In this document: one piece after another, positions 1-5,830 of the stretch | How the letters are laid out: each line of letters opens with the position of its first letter | Position numbering within the stretch: the stretch's first letter is position 1 | Source of the DNA: Pseudomonadota bacterium | GTDB lineage: Bacteria > Pseudomonadota > Alphaproteobacteria > Caulobacterales > Caulobacteraceae | DNA length: 8,306 nt | Assembly: GCA_023445955.1 (NCBI GenBank) | Contig: JAEXJH010000249.1 | Location: forward strand, 1 to 8,306 | Reading direction: 5' to 3' | Position numbers and translations under genes: made by a program | Notes under the pieces: model-generated | Told to the model about the DNA's origin: nothing | Seen by the model: the letters and a program-made list of their open reading frames with translations, nothing else | The model's database searches: none

Positions 1-153
1 GTCGACCACGATCTGCTCGATGACCGGCGTCGCGGGCACGCGGATCCAGCTGTTGGACACCACGAAGGTCTTGAAGCCGTGGCGGGCGGCGACCTTGTAG
101 GCCTCGTCCTTCACGGGGCAGGCGTCAGCGTCGATGAAGAGGGTGGCGGTCAT
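1..153 (-). CDS. YaiI/YqxD-family (UPF0178, DUF188) protein, N-terminal part only
   Basis: The reverse strand reads 51 codons from an ATG at 153 to the window edge without a stop, so the 3' part lies outside the window. The protein begins MTATLFIDADACPVK. The DADACPVK block at residues 8-15 is the N-terminal signature of the YaiI/YqxD family (E. coli YaiI, B. subtilis YqxD), whose members are about 150 residues long and resemble PIN-like nuclease folds. The acidic residues of that block are the likely metal ligands. The biological role of the family is not established, so no function is claimed. No convincing Shine-Dalgarno lies before the ATG. The start sits 29 bases after the 3' end of the tRNA on the same strand, so it may be read from the tRNA promoter. 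The gene was too short for a length-based ORF call and was found by translating the edge by hand. Confidence 0.88.
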   Translation of the reverse strand, partial: MTATLFIDADACPVKDEAYKVAARHGFKTFVVSNSWIRVPATPVIEQIVVD

Positions 154-182
154 CGCGCGGGGCCTGAAGGACGGAAGGAAAC

Positions 183-257
183 TGGTGCCGGCGGAGAGGA
201 TCGAACTCCCGACCTTCGGTTTACAAAACCGCTGCACTACCGCTGTGCTACGCCGGC
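183..257 (-). tRNA. tRNA-Thr (anticodon UGU)
   Basis: The reverse strand folds into a full cloverleaf. The acceptor stem GCCGGCG (257-251) pairs perfectly with CGCCGGC (193-187), followed by discriminator A and an encoded CCA (185-183). The D stem is GCAC/GTGC. The anticodon stem is GCGGT/ACCGA with a G-A mismatch at its outer pair. The anticodon loop is TTTGTAA, giving anticodon TGT, which reads ACA and other threonine codons. The T arm has the usual TTCGATC loop and one G-U pair. The gene lies between the end of the aldehyde dehydrogenase gene and the YaiI-family gene, all on the minus strand, with a plausible promoter just upstream. I see no T-rich intrinsic terminator in the 29 bases after it. 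The cloverleaf and anticodon are read directly from the sequence. Confidence 0.97.
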
Positions 258-283
258 ATGGGCCTTGAGACCCGAGGTCAGGG

Positions 284-312
284 CTTATGCCGTCTGTCGG
301 GAGAGAGGGCAA
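284..312 (-). promoter_or_regulatory. Putative housekeeping promoter of tRNA-Thr
   Basis: On the minus strand, TTGCCC (312-307) and CATAAG (289-284) are separated by exactly 17 bases. The context GCATAAGC resembles the Caulobacter housekeeping -10 (GCTANAWC). The predicted transcription start is near 277, about 20 bases before the mature tRNA 5' end, which is a normal leader for processing by RNase P. It lies in the 65-base gap after the dehydrogenase stop codon. This is a prediction from motif and spacing only. Confidence 0.5.
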
Positions 313-322
313 GGGCGTCGGC

Positions 323-1840
323 TTAGAGGTCGAACCGCACCCCCTGGGCCAGCGGCAGCGCGCCCGAATAGTTCACCGTCGCCGTCTGCCGGCGCATGTA
401 CTGCTTCCAGCTGTCGGACCCGCTCTCGCGGCCGCCGCCGGTTTCCTTCTCGCCGCCGAACGCGCCGCCGATCTCGGCGCCCGAGGGGCCGATATTGACG
501 TTGGCGATGCCGCAGTCGCTGCCCGCGGCCGACAGGAAGCCTTCGGCCTCGCGGACATCGTTGGTCATCACGCAGGACGACAGGCCCTGGGGCACGTCGT
601 TCTGAATCGCGATGGCCTCGTCGAACTCCGTGTAGGGCACGACGTGCAGCAGCGGCGCGAAGGTCTCGCGCTGCATGCAGGCGGTCGCGGACGGCAGGCG
701 GGCCAGGGCGGGGCGGACATAGTAGGCGTCCGGATGCTGGTCGATCAGCAGCCGCTCGCCGCCGCTGACGGTCCCGCCCTCGGCGCGGACCTGGTTCATG
801 GCCTCGACGAAGGCGTCGTAGGCGGCCTTGTCGATCAGCGGGCCGAGCAACGTCTTGGCCTCCCGAGGATCGCCGACCGGCAGGCGCTGGAAGGCGGTCT
901 CGACCGCGTCGCTGACCTTGTCGACCAGGCTCTCGTGGACGATCAGCCGGCGCAGGCTGGTGCAGCGCTGGCCCGCCGTGCCGGCCGCCGAGAAGACGAT
1001 GGCGCGCAGGGCCAGCGAGAGGTCCGCCGACGGCGTGACGATCATGGCGTTGTTGCCGCCCAGTTCCAGGATCGAGCGGCCGAAGCGCTCGGCGACCATC
1101 GGGGCGACGGCGCGGCCCATACGGGTGGAGCCGGTGGCGCTGACCAGGGCGATGCGCGGGTCGCGGGCCAGGCGCTCGCCGGCGTCGCGGCCGCCCTGGA
1201 CGACGGCGCACAGGCCGTCCGGCGCGTCCTCGAAGCGCGCCAGGGCGCGCTGCAGGATGGCGTGCGCAGCCAGCGCCGTCAGCGGCGTCTTCTCGGACGG
1301 CTTCCAGATCACGGGATCGCCGCAGACCAAGGCCAGGCAAGCGTTCCAGGCCCAGACGGCGACCGGGAAGTTGAAGGCGCTGATCACGGCGACCGGACCC
1401 AGCGGATGCCAGGTCTCGCGCATGGCGTGGCCGGGGCGCTCGGAGGCGATCGTCAGGCCGTGCAATTGCCGGGAGAGGCCGACGGCGAAGTCGCAGATGT
1501 CGATCATCTCCTGGACCTCGCCGGCCGCCTCGGAGGCGATCTTGCCGGCTTCCAGGGTGACGAGGGCGGCCAGATCCGCCTTGGCCGCGCGCAGCTCCTC
1601 GCCGAAGAGGCGCACCAGCTCGCCGCGACGCGGGGCGGGGACGACCCGCCAGGCGGCGAAGGCGTGGCGGGCTTCGGTAATCTTGGCGCCGATCTCGCGG
1701 GCGTCGTCGAAGGCTACGTGGGTCAGGACCTGGCCGTCGATCGGGCTGCGCACGGCGTGGCCGGCGTCGGCGGGCAGGACCGGGACGCCCAGCTTGGCCA
1801 GGAGGTCGCGGACGTGGGCGGCGGGAGTCGGGTTGCTCAT
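323..1840 (-). CDS. amaB: L-aminoadipate-semialdehyde dehydrogenase (ALDH7 family)
   Basis: A 505-residue NAD-dependent aldehyde dehydrogenase of the ALDH7 (antiquitin) family. It is expected to oxidise alpha-aminoadipic semialdehyde, or its cyclic form piperideine-6-carboxylate, to alpha-aminoadipate in lysine breakdown in the cytoplasm. Visible landmarks are the catalytic Asn157 in SAFNFPV, the cofactor-binding WKPSEKTP (Lys180), the general base Glu259 in LELGGNNA, and the nucleophile Cys293 in GTAGQRCTS. The C-terminal stretch from about 443 (CGIANVNIGPSGAEIGGAFG), with GGGRESGSD and WKQYMRR following, is the hallmark that separates ALDH7 from other aldehyde dehydrogenases. The length matches the family. 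The ATG at 1840 was chosen because the family N-terminus starts there; the frame stays open upstream only as an antisense-like extension into crtY. No strong Shine-Dalgarno is visible. It follows crtY by 41 bases on the same strand. A TTGACC in that gap could be a -35, but no good -10 follows. The family call is firm; the substrate is inferred from the family. Confidence 0.92.
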   Translation of the reverse strand: MSNPTPAAHVRDLLAKLGVPVLPADAGHAVRSPIDGQVLTHVAFDDAREIGAKITEARHAFAAWRVVPAPRRGELVRLFGEELRAAKADLAALVTLEAGKIASEAAGEVQEMIDICDFAVGLSRQLHGLTIASERPGHAMRETWHPLGPVAVISAFNFPVAVWAWNACLALVCGDPVIWKPSEKTPLTALAAHAILQRALARFEDAPDGLCAVVQGGRDAGERLARDPRIALVSATGSTRMGRAVAPMVAERFGRSILELGGNNAMIVTPSADLSLALRAIVFSAAGTAGQRCTSLRRLIVHESLVDKVSDAVETAFQRLPVGDPREAKTLLGPLIDKAAYDAFVEAMNQVRAEGGTVSGGERLLIDQHPDAYYVRPALARLPSATACMQRETFAPLLHVVPYTEFDEAIAIQNDVPQGLSSCVMTNDVREAEGFLSAAGSDCGIANVNIGPSGAEIGGAFGGEKETGGGRESGSDSWKQYMRRQTATVNYSGALPLAQGVRFDL

Positions 1841-1881
1841 GCGACGAGGACGCCCCGAGATCGGACCCTGGTCAACCCGCG

Positions 1882-3069
1882 TTACGCGTCGCCGGCGCCC
1901 AGGGCGGTGCGGCCGCGGATCTGCTCCAGCGCCACGGGAACCGGGATAGGCGCGCCGACCAGCAGGAGGCGGATCTTGTCCATGAACGTCAGGCGGGCGG
2001 CGAGGAACCGCTGGATCAGGCCAGGGCTGAGGCGATGGAAGCGGTCCCACACCTTGGCCCGCGCCTCGGGCGGACAGGCGCGCAGCAGCAGGCGGTTGAG
2101 GAGCCGGTGATAGCGCCGACGACGCCAGCAGGTCTTGGCGTGGACCTCGGCGCAGGCCCGGACGCTGGCGCTGTTGATGCGGGGCAGGGCGGCGATCTGG
2201 TCGGCCAGCCGCGCGGCGTCGGGCAGGGAGTGGCCCGTGCCCGGATGAAAGTTGGCGGCCCGCAGCCCGACCTTGGCGACTTCCGGCCGGGCCTCGCGCC
2301 AGTAGGCGTCGATGTCGCCGGCCAGCACGATCGGCAGGGCGCCGTCCTCCTCGCGCAGGACCTTGTCGAGGCTCCAACCCCGGATGACGGCATGGGCTGC
2401 GATGGCGGCTCGGCTCAGGGCCAGGTTGGGCGTCGGGGCGCTGGCGTACTGCGCGACTTCGATGCGCAGGCGACGCGCGTCCAGCGGCATGATGCTGAAG
2501 GAGGGGCAGGTCTCGTCGTCCGTCTCGGGGATGTCGATCAGGATGGGGTAGGAGAGGCCGTGAGGCGCGCGCAGCGTCACCTCCTGGGCCAGGAAGGCGC
2601 GCCAGGCCAGCGCCAGGCTGCGGGTGCGCCGCGCGCCTCGACCATCGATCACCGTGCCGGCGGCGATGCGGCGGCCATCGGCCAGGCTCACCTGGTGCGG
2701 GCTGATCTCGGTGACCTGGACACCCAGCCAGATGTCGTCGCTCAGGGCCGAGGTGACGGCCTGGCGCAGGCGCTCGGCGGTCAGGGCGAAGACGGGGGTG
2801 TCGAGATAGCGCTCGAAGCCGGGCAGGCGAATGTCCCAGCCGCTCCAGCGATGGACGATCAGCGGCCGCAGCCAGGCGGCGATTCCGGGGCTGACGTCGG
2901 TCTCGAACCAGCGCCAGGTCTGCTCGCCGGCCAAGCGGCGCTCGCGCTCCAGCAGGATGACCTTCAGGTTCGGCCGCATGGCCCGCAGGCGCAGGGCGAT
3001 CAGACCGTTGGCCAGCCCGCCGCCCACCAGGACGACGTCGGCGCGAGCGAAGGCTGAGGAGGGCGACAT
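1882..3069 (-). CDS. crtY: Lycopene beta-cyclase
   Basis: A 395-residue flavoprotein of the CrtY type, which closes the end rings of lycopene to give beta-carotene at the membrane. The N-terminal dinucleotide-binding motif DVVLVGGGLANGLIAL (residues 11-26) starts about ten residues after the chosen ATG, as in other CrtY proteins. Further marks are LLERE (39-43), the HGLSYPILID region (170-179), IMPL (193-196) at the place of the family FxLPL motif, HPGTGHSLPDA (275-285), RRRRYHRLLNRLLL (316-329) and RFLAARLTFMDK (354-365). The length fits the family (about 380-395). The first residue after the conserved Glu of the usual IEDTYY block is Val here (IEVAQY, around 203-208). An in-frame ATG 18 codons upstream (3123) is rejected because it falls in the shared promoter region and lengthens the N-terminus beyond the family. 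It is divergent from folD (91-base gap) and upstream of amaB. No crtB, crtI or crtE lies in the window. Confidence 0.9.
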   Translation of the reverse strand: MSPSSAFARADVVLVGGGLANGLIALRLRAMRPNLKVILLERERRLAGEQTWRWFETDVSPGIAAWLRPLIVHRWSGWDIRLPGFERYLDTPVFALTAERLRQAVTSALSDDIWLGVQVTEISPHQVSLADGRRIAAGTVIDGRGARRTRSLALAWRAFLAQEVTLRAPHGLSYPILIDIPETDDETCPSFSIMPLDARRLRIEVAQYASAPTPNLALSRAAIAAHAVIRGWSLDKVLREEDGALPIVLAGDIDAYWREARPEVAKVGLRAANFHPGTGHSLPDAARLADQIAALPRINSASVRACAEVHAKTCWRRRRYHRLLNRLLLRACPPEARAKVWDRFHRLSPGLIQRFLAARLTFMDKIRLLLVGAPIPVPVALEQIRGRTALGAGDA

Positions 3070-3160
3070 GTCAGGTGCTCTTGCACGATGACTGTGACGC
3101 CTGTGCGGCGTTGCGTGACGCACAACGAGCGGCTACGGACGGCCAAACCGGGAGATGCAC
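3070..3160. promoter_or_regulatory. Divergent crtY/folD intergenic region with putative folD promoter
   Basis: This 91-base gap separates two genes read in opposite directions, so it should hold both promoters. For folD, TTGCGT (3111-3116) and TACGGA (3134-3139) are 17 bases apart and form a fair, not strong, match to a housekeeping promoter. Overlapping that -35 is a palindrome TGCGT-G-ACGCA (3112-3122). A second inverted pair is TGTGCG (3102-3107) with CGCACA (3119-3124). The heptamer GTGACGC occurs directly repeated at 3094 and 3115, 21 bases apart. These could be regulator contacts or chance in GC-rich DNA. I see no convincing crtY promoter on the other strand. Confidence 0.35.
3151..3154 (+). 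promoter_or_regulatory. folD ribosome binding site that decides the start
   Basis: GGAG at 3151-3154 directly touches an ATG at 3155, too close to serve it, but stands 6 bases before the ATG at 3161. The second ATG is therefore the likely start, giving a protein beginning [10 protein letters not shown], which also matches usual FolD N-termini. Confidence 0.7.
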
Positions 3161-4054
3161 ATGGCGCAGGCGAAACTCATCGACGGCAAGGCCTTCGCGG
3201 CCGATCTGCGGGCGAAGATCGCCGTGGAGGTCGCCGAACTGAAGGCCGCTCACGGCGTGACGCCGGGCCTGGCCGTGGTGCTGGTCGGCGAGGACCCCGC
3301 CAGCCAGGTCTATGTCCGCAACAAGGGCGAGCAGACCGAAGCCGCCGGCATGTATTCCGAGACCCACCGCCTGCCGGCCGAGACCACCCAGGACGAGCTG
3401 CTGGCCGTGGTCTCCAAGCTCAACGCCGACCCCAAGATCCACGGCGTGCTGGTCCAGTTCCCGGTGCCGGCCCACATCAGCCAGATGGACGTCGTGGCGG
3501 CCCTGTCGCCCGACAAGGACGTCGACGGCCTGACCGTGACCAACGCCGGCCGCCTGGCCAGCGGCCTGCCGGCCCTGGCGCCCTGCACACCGACGGGCTG
3601 CATGATGCTGCTGAAGGACGTGATCGGCGACCTCTCGGGCAAGACCGCCGTGGTCATCGGCCGCTCGAACCTGATGGGCAAGCCGATGGCCCAGCTGCTG
3701 CTGGCCGCCGATTGCACGGTGACCATCGCCCACTCGCGCTCCAAGGACCTGCCAGGCATCGTCCGCCAGGCCGACATCGTCGTGGCCGCCGTTGGCCGCG
3801 CCGAGATGGTCAAGGCCGATTGGGTCAAGCCCGGCGCGACGGTGATCGACGTCGGCATCACCCGCTATCCGGCCCGGGATCCGGAAGCCGCTGCGGCCGG
3901 CAAGACCCGGCTTGTCGGCGACGTCGCCTTCGACGAGGTTAGCCGGGTCGCCGGCGCGCTCACGCCGGTTCCGGGGGGAGTCGGACCGATGACCATCGCC
4001 TGCCTGCTGGCCAACACGCTGACGGCGGCCAAGCGCCTGTCGGGGATCGCATGA
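3161..4054 (+). CDS. folD: Bifunctional methylenetetrahydrofolate dehydrogenase/cyclohydrolase FolD
   Basis: A 297-residue cytoplasmic FolD. It interconverts 5,10-methylene-, 5,10-methenyl- and 10-formyl-tetrahydrofolate, with NADP as the usual cofactor, and supplies one-carbon units for purines and formyl-methionine. Seen in order: [13 protein letters not shown] (residues 51-63) with catalytic Lys55 and substrate-stacking Tyr51; VLVQFPVP (96-103) with Gln99; DKDVDGLT (118-125) with the conserved Asp122; the NADP-binding [11 protein letters not shown] (165-175); HSRS (191-194); and the C-terminal signature [18 protein letters not shown] (269-286). Length and all key residues are as in active FolD proteins. 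The start at 3161 is set by the ribosome site. Its stop codon overlaps the start of the cytochrome gene (ATGA), so translation of the two is probably coupled. It is the first gene of a plus-strand operon that continues to 5830. Confidence 0.97.
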   Translation: MAQAKLIDGKAFAADLRAKIAVEVAELKAAHGVTPGLAVVLVGEDPASQVYVRNKGEQTEAAGMYSETHRLPAETTQDELLAVVSKLNADPKIHGVLVQFPVPAHISQMDVVAALSPDKDVDGLTVTNAGRLASGLPALAPCTPTGCMMLLKDVIGDLSGKTAVVIGRSNLMGKPMAQLLLAADCTVTIAHSRSKDLPGIVRQADIVVAAVGRAEMVKADWVKPGATVIDVGITRYPARDPEAAAAGKTRLVGDVAFDEVSRVAGALTPVPGGVGPMTIACLLANTLTAAKRLSGIA

Positions 4055-4410
4055 TGCGCGGGGCGCTGGTTCTCGCCGCCGCCCTTCTTCTCAGTGCTTG
4101 TGGGTCCAAGAGCCCGCCGCCGCCCACGCCGGAGCAGGCGCTCGCTTTGCGCCCGGCCGACGCGCGCCTGGCGGGCCTGTACGAGACCTCGTGCCACGCC
4201 TGCCACGCCATCCCGGGCGCGGGCGCGCCGCTGGTGCATGACCGCGCCGCCTGGGACGGGCGCTACAAGCGCGGCGAGACCGTGCTGATGGACCACGCCA
4301 TCCAGGGCTTCAACGCCATGCCGGCCACCGGTCAGTGCGCGACTTGCACGCCGGACGATTTCCGAGCTCTCATCCGATTCATGGCGGGGCGCGAAGACTC
4401 CGGCAAATAA
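4051..4410 (+). CDS. Lipoprotein c-type cytochrome (cytochrome c5-like)
   Basis: A 119-residue secreted haem protein. The N-terminus is a lipoprotein signal: hydrophobic residues 4-14 followed by lipobox LSAC with Cys17 as the lipidated residue. A short proline-rich linker (PPPPTP) follows, as expected for tethering to a membrane on the periplasmic side. The haem site is CHACH (Cys48, Cys51, His52). Met90 in FNAMP is the likely sixth ligand. A second cysteine pair, CATC (96-99), sits just after it, which is the pattern of cytochrome c5, where these cysteines form a disulfide. It should carry single electrons between periplasmic or membrane partners. The first ATG (4051) overlaps the folD stop; a second ATG at 4054 would remove only one residue. 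It is followed after 13 bases by an exported flavoenzyme gene, the obvious candidate donor. The haem protein call is firm; the partner is inferred. Confidence 0.9.
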   Translation: MMRGALVLAAALLLSACGSKSPPPPTPEQALALRPADARLAGLYETSCHACHAIPGAGAPLVHDRAAWDGRYKRGETVLMDHAIQGFNAMPATGQCATCTPDDFRALIRFMAGREDSGK

Positions 4411-4411
4411 C

Positions 4412-4416
4412 GGAGG
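4412..4416 (+). promoter_or_regulatory. Strong ribosome binding site of the flavoenzyme gene
   Basis: GGAGG lies in the 13-base gap after the cytochrome stop codon and 7 bases before the ATG at 4424. It is one of the clearest Shine-Dalgarno sequences in the window, fixes the start, and suggests independent efficient initiation on the shared operon transcript. Confidence 0.8.
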
Positions 4417-4423
4417 GCGTGGG

Positions 4424-5830
4424 ATGATCTCCAGGCGCGGAGCCCTGATCGCGGGCGGGACGGGCGTGGCTGTGGCCGCCGGCGGCGCGGCCGCCTACAA
4501 GGTCGCCACCGGGGACAAGCCCGAGCCGCCGTCGCCGGCCTCGGTCGACGCGCGGGGCAAGCTGCTCTGGCGCAACTGGTCAGGCGTGCAGCACGCCTAT
4601 CCCGCCGCTCGCCTGGCCCCCAAGGACGAGGGCGAGCTGGCCACGGTCCTGAAGGTCGCCCAGGCGCCGATCCGGCCCGTGGGCGCCGGACATTCGTTCA
4701 CCGCTCTGGCGCCGACCGACGGCACGCTGATCTCGCTGGACCAGCTGTCGGGCGTGGTCGCGTGGGAAGGCGACGAGGCGATCGTCCGCACCGGCACGCG
4801 CCTGGGCGCCTTGGGTCCGATGCTGGCCGAGAAGGGTCGGGCGCTGCCCAACCTGCCCGACATCAACAAGCAGTCGCTGGGCGGCGCGCTGGGCACGGCG
4901 ACCCATGGCACCGGCGCCAAGATCCAGGCCATGCACGGCAGCGTCACCGGCCTACGACTGGTGACGCCCTCGGGCAAGGTCATCGACGCCGACGCGGAGA
5001 AGAACCCCGAGGTCTTCCAGGCCGCCCGCGTCTCGCTGGGCGCGCTGGGCGTCATCACCCAGGTACGGATCAGAACGAGCGCCAATCGCCGCCTGCGTCG
5101 CCGGGTCTGGCTGGAGCCGTTCGAGGACGCCATCGCCAAGGCCGAGGAGCGCTGGGCCCAGCACAGGAACTTCGAGTTCTACGCGGTGCCGTTCACGGGG
5201 CTGGCGGCCAATATCAGCCATGATGAAACCGACGACGCCGTCGAGCCGCGCGGCCCGGACCAGGACACCGAGTTCCTGCAGGCGCTGCGGGGCCTGCGGA
5301 ACCTGCTCGGCTTCGCCACGCCGCTGCGCAAGGCCGCCGCCCATGCGCTGCTGTCGACCGCCAAGCCCGAGACTGCCGTCGACGAGGGCTGGAAGCTGCT
5401 GTCGACCGAGCGTCCGGTGCGCTTCAACGAGATGGAATTCCACCTGCCGGTCGAGAACCAGCTGAAGGCGCTGCAGGAGGTGGTCCGCACCATCGAGAAG
5501 GAACGTCCCGACGTCTTCTTCCCGATCGAGGTGCGCCGTATCGCGCCCGACGACGCTTGGCTGTCGCCGTTCCAGGGCGGGCTGCGCGGCTCGGTGGCCG
5601 TGCACGCCTATTACCGCGACGACTTCACGTTCCTGTACGAACTGATCGAGCCGATCTTCCGCCGCTACGACGGTCGCCCGCACTGGGGCAAGCTGCACAC
5701 CCTGAATGGTGGGCAGCTAGAGGCGATCTACCCCCGCTGGAAAGATTTCCTGAAGGTCAGGCAGGAATTGGATCCGGAAGGCCGGATGCTCAATCCCTAC
5801 CTGAAAGGCCTGTTCGGCCTGAGTTACTAG
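4424..5830 (+). CDS. Exported FAD-linked oxidoreductase, aldonolactone oxidase (ALO) family
   Basis: A 468-residue flavoprotein of the vanillyl-alcohol oxidase superfamily with an N-terminal FAD-binding PCMH domain (about 45-220) and a C-terminal ALO domain (about 240-465). Family members oxidise sugar lactones or polyols such as D-arabinono-, L-gulono- or L-galactono-lactone. Visible marks are RPVGAGHSFTAL with His90 at the position that binds FAD covalently in many relatives, GGALGTATHGTGA (153-165), EVRRIAPDDAWLS (369-381), HWGKLH (420-425) and LNPYLKGLFG (456-465). The N-terminus MISRRGALIAGG, followed by an Ala/Gly-rich hydrophobic run to about residue 25, resembles a twin-arginine (Tat) export signal, although the residue after the RRG is Ala instead of Phe. 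Export as a folded, flavin-loaded enzyme would place it beside the lipoprotein cytochrome encoded just upstream. The substrate cannot be told from sequence. Its stop codon overlaps that of the convergent Hpt gene. Confidence 0.9.
   Translation: MISRRGALIAGGTGVAVAAGGAAAYKVATGDKPEPPSPASVDARGKLLWRNWSGVQHAYPAARLAPKDEGELATVLKVAQAPIRPVGAGHSFTALAPTDGTLISLDQLSGVVAWEGDEAIVRTGTRLGALGPMLAEKGRALPNLPDINKQSLGGALGTATHGTGAKIQAMHGSVTGLRLVTPSGKVIDADAEKNPEVFQAARVSLGALGVITQVRIRTSANRRLRRRVWLEPFEDAIAKAEERWAQHRNFEFYAVPFTGLAANISHDETDDAVEPRGPDQDTEFLQALRGLRNLLGFATPLRKAAAHALLSTAKPETAVDEGWKLLSTERPVRFNEMEFHLPVENQLKALQEVVRTIEKERPDVFFPIEVRRIAPDDAWLSPFQGGLRGSVAVHAYYRDDFTFLYELIEPIFRRYDGRPHWGKLHTLNGGQLEAIYPRWKDFLKVRQELDPEGRMLNPYLKGLFGLSY
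5827..5830. other. Shared palindromic stop site CTAG of two convergent genes
   Basis: The flavoenzyme ends TAC TAG (TAG at 5828-5830). The Hpt gene ends on the other strand with TAG covering 5829-5827. Both stops are formed by one CTAG, so the coding regions overlap by 4 bases tail to tail. No intrinsic terminator can lie between them; any terminator must sit inside the opposite gene. Confidence 0.95.

Noticed and set aside
183..322. tRNA 3' end as an integration site for a mobile element
   Set aside because: No integrase, no direct repeat of the tRNA end and no composition change were seen in the window.
287..2110. 607-codon plus-strand open frame opposite amaB and part of crtY
   Set aside because: Gly/Ala/Asp/Gln-rich mirror of a high-GC gene. 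It has no recognisable motif, while the opposite strand encodes full-length ALDH7 and CrtY proteins with all key residues.
1841..2377. Upstream extension of the amaB reading frame to an ATG at 2377
   Set aside because: The extra 179 residues are Arg/Pro/Ala-rich, overlap crtY in another frame and do not belong to the aldehyde dehydrogenase family.
2035..3057. 340-codon plus-strand open frame opposite crtY
   Set aside because: Low-complexity composition typical of antisense frames in GC-rich DNA; the minus strand carries a complete lycopene cyclase.
3088..3942. 284-codon plus-strand frame over folD
   Set aside because: Arg/Gly-rich out-of-frame reading of folD with no motifs, whereas the folD frame has every family signature.
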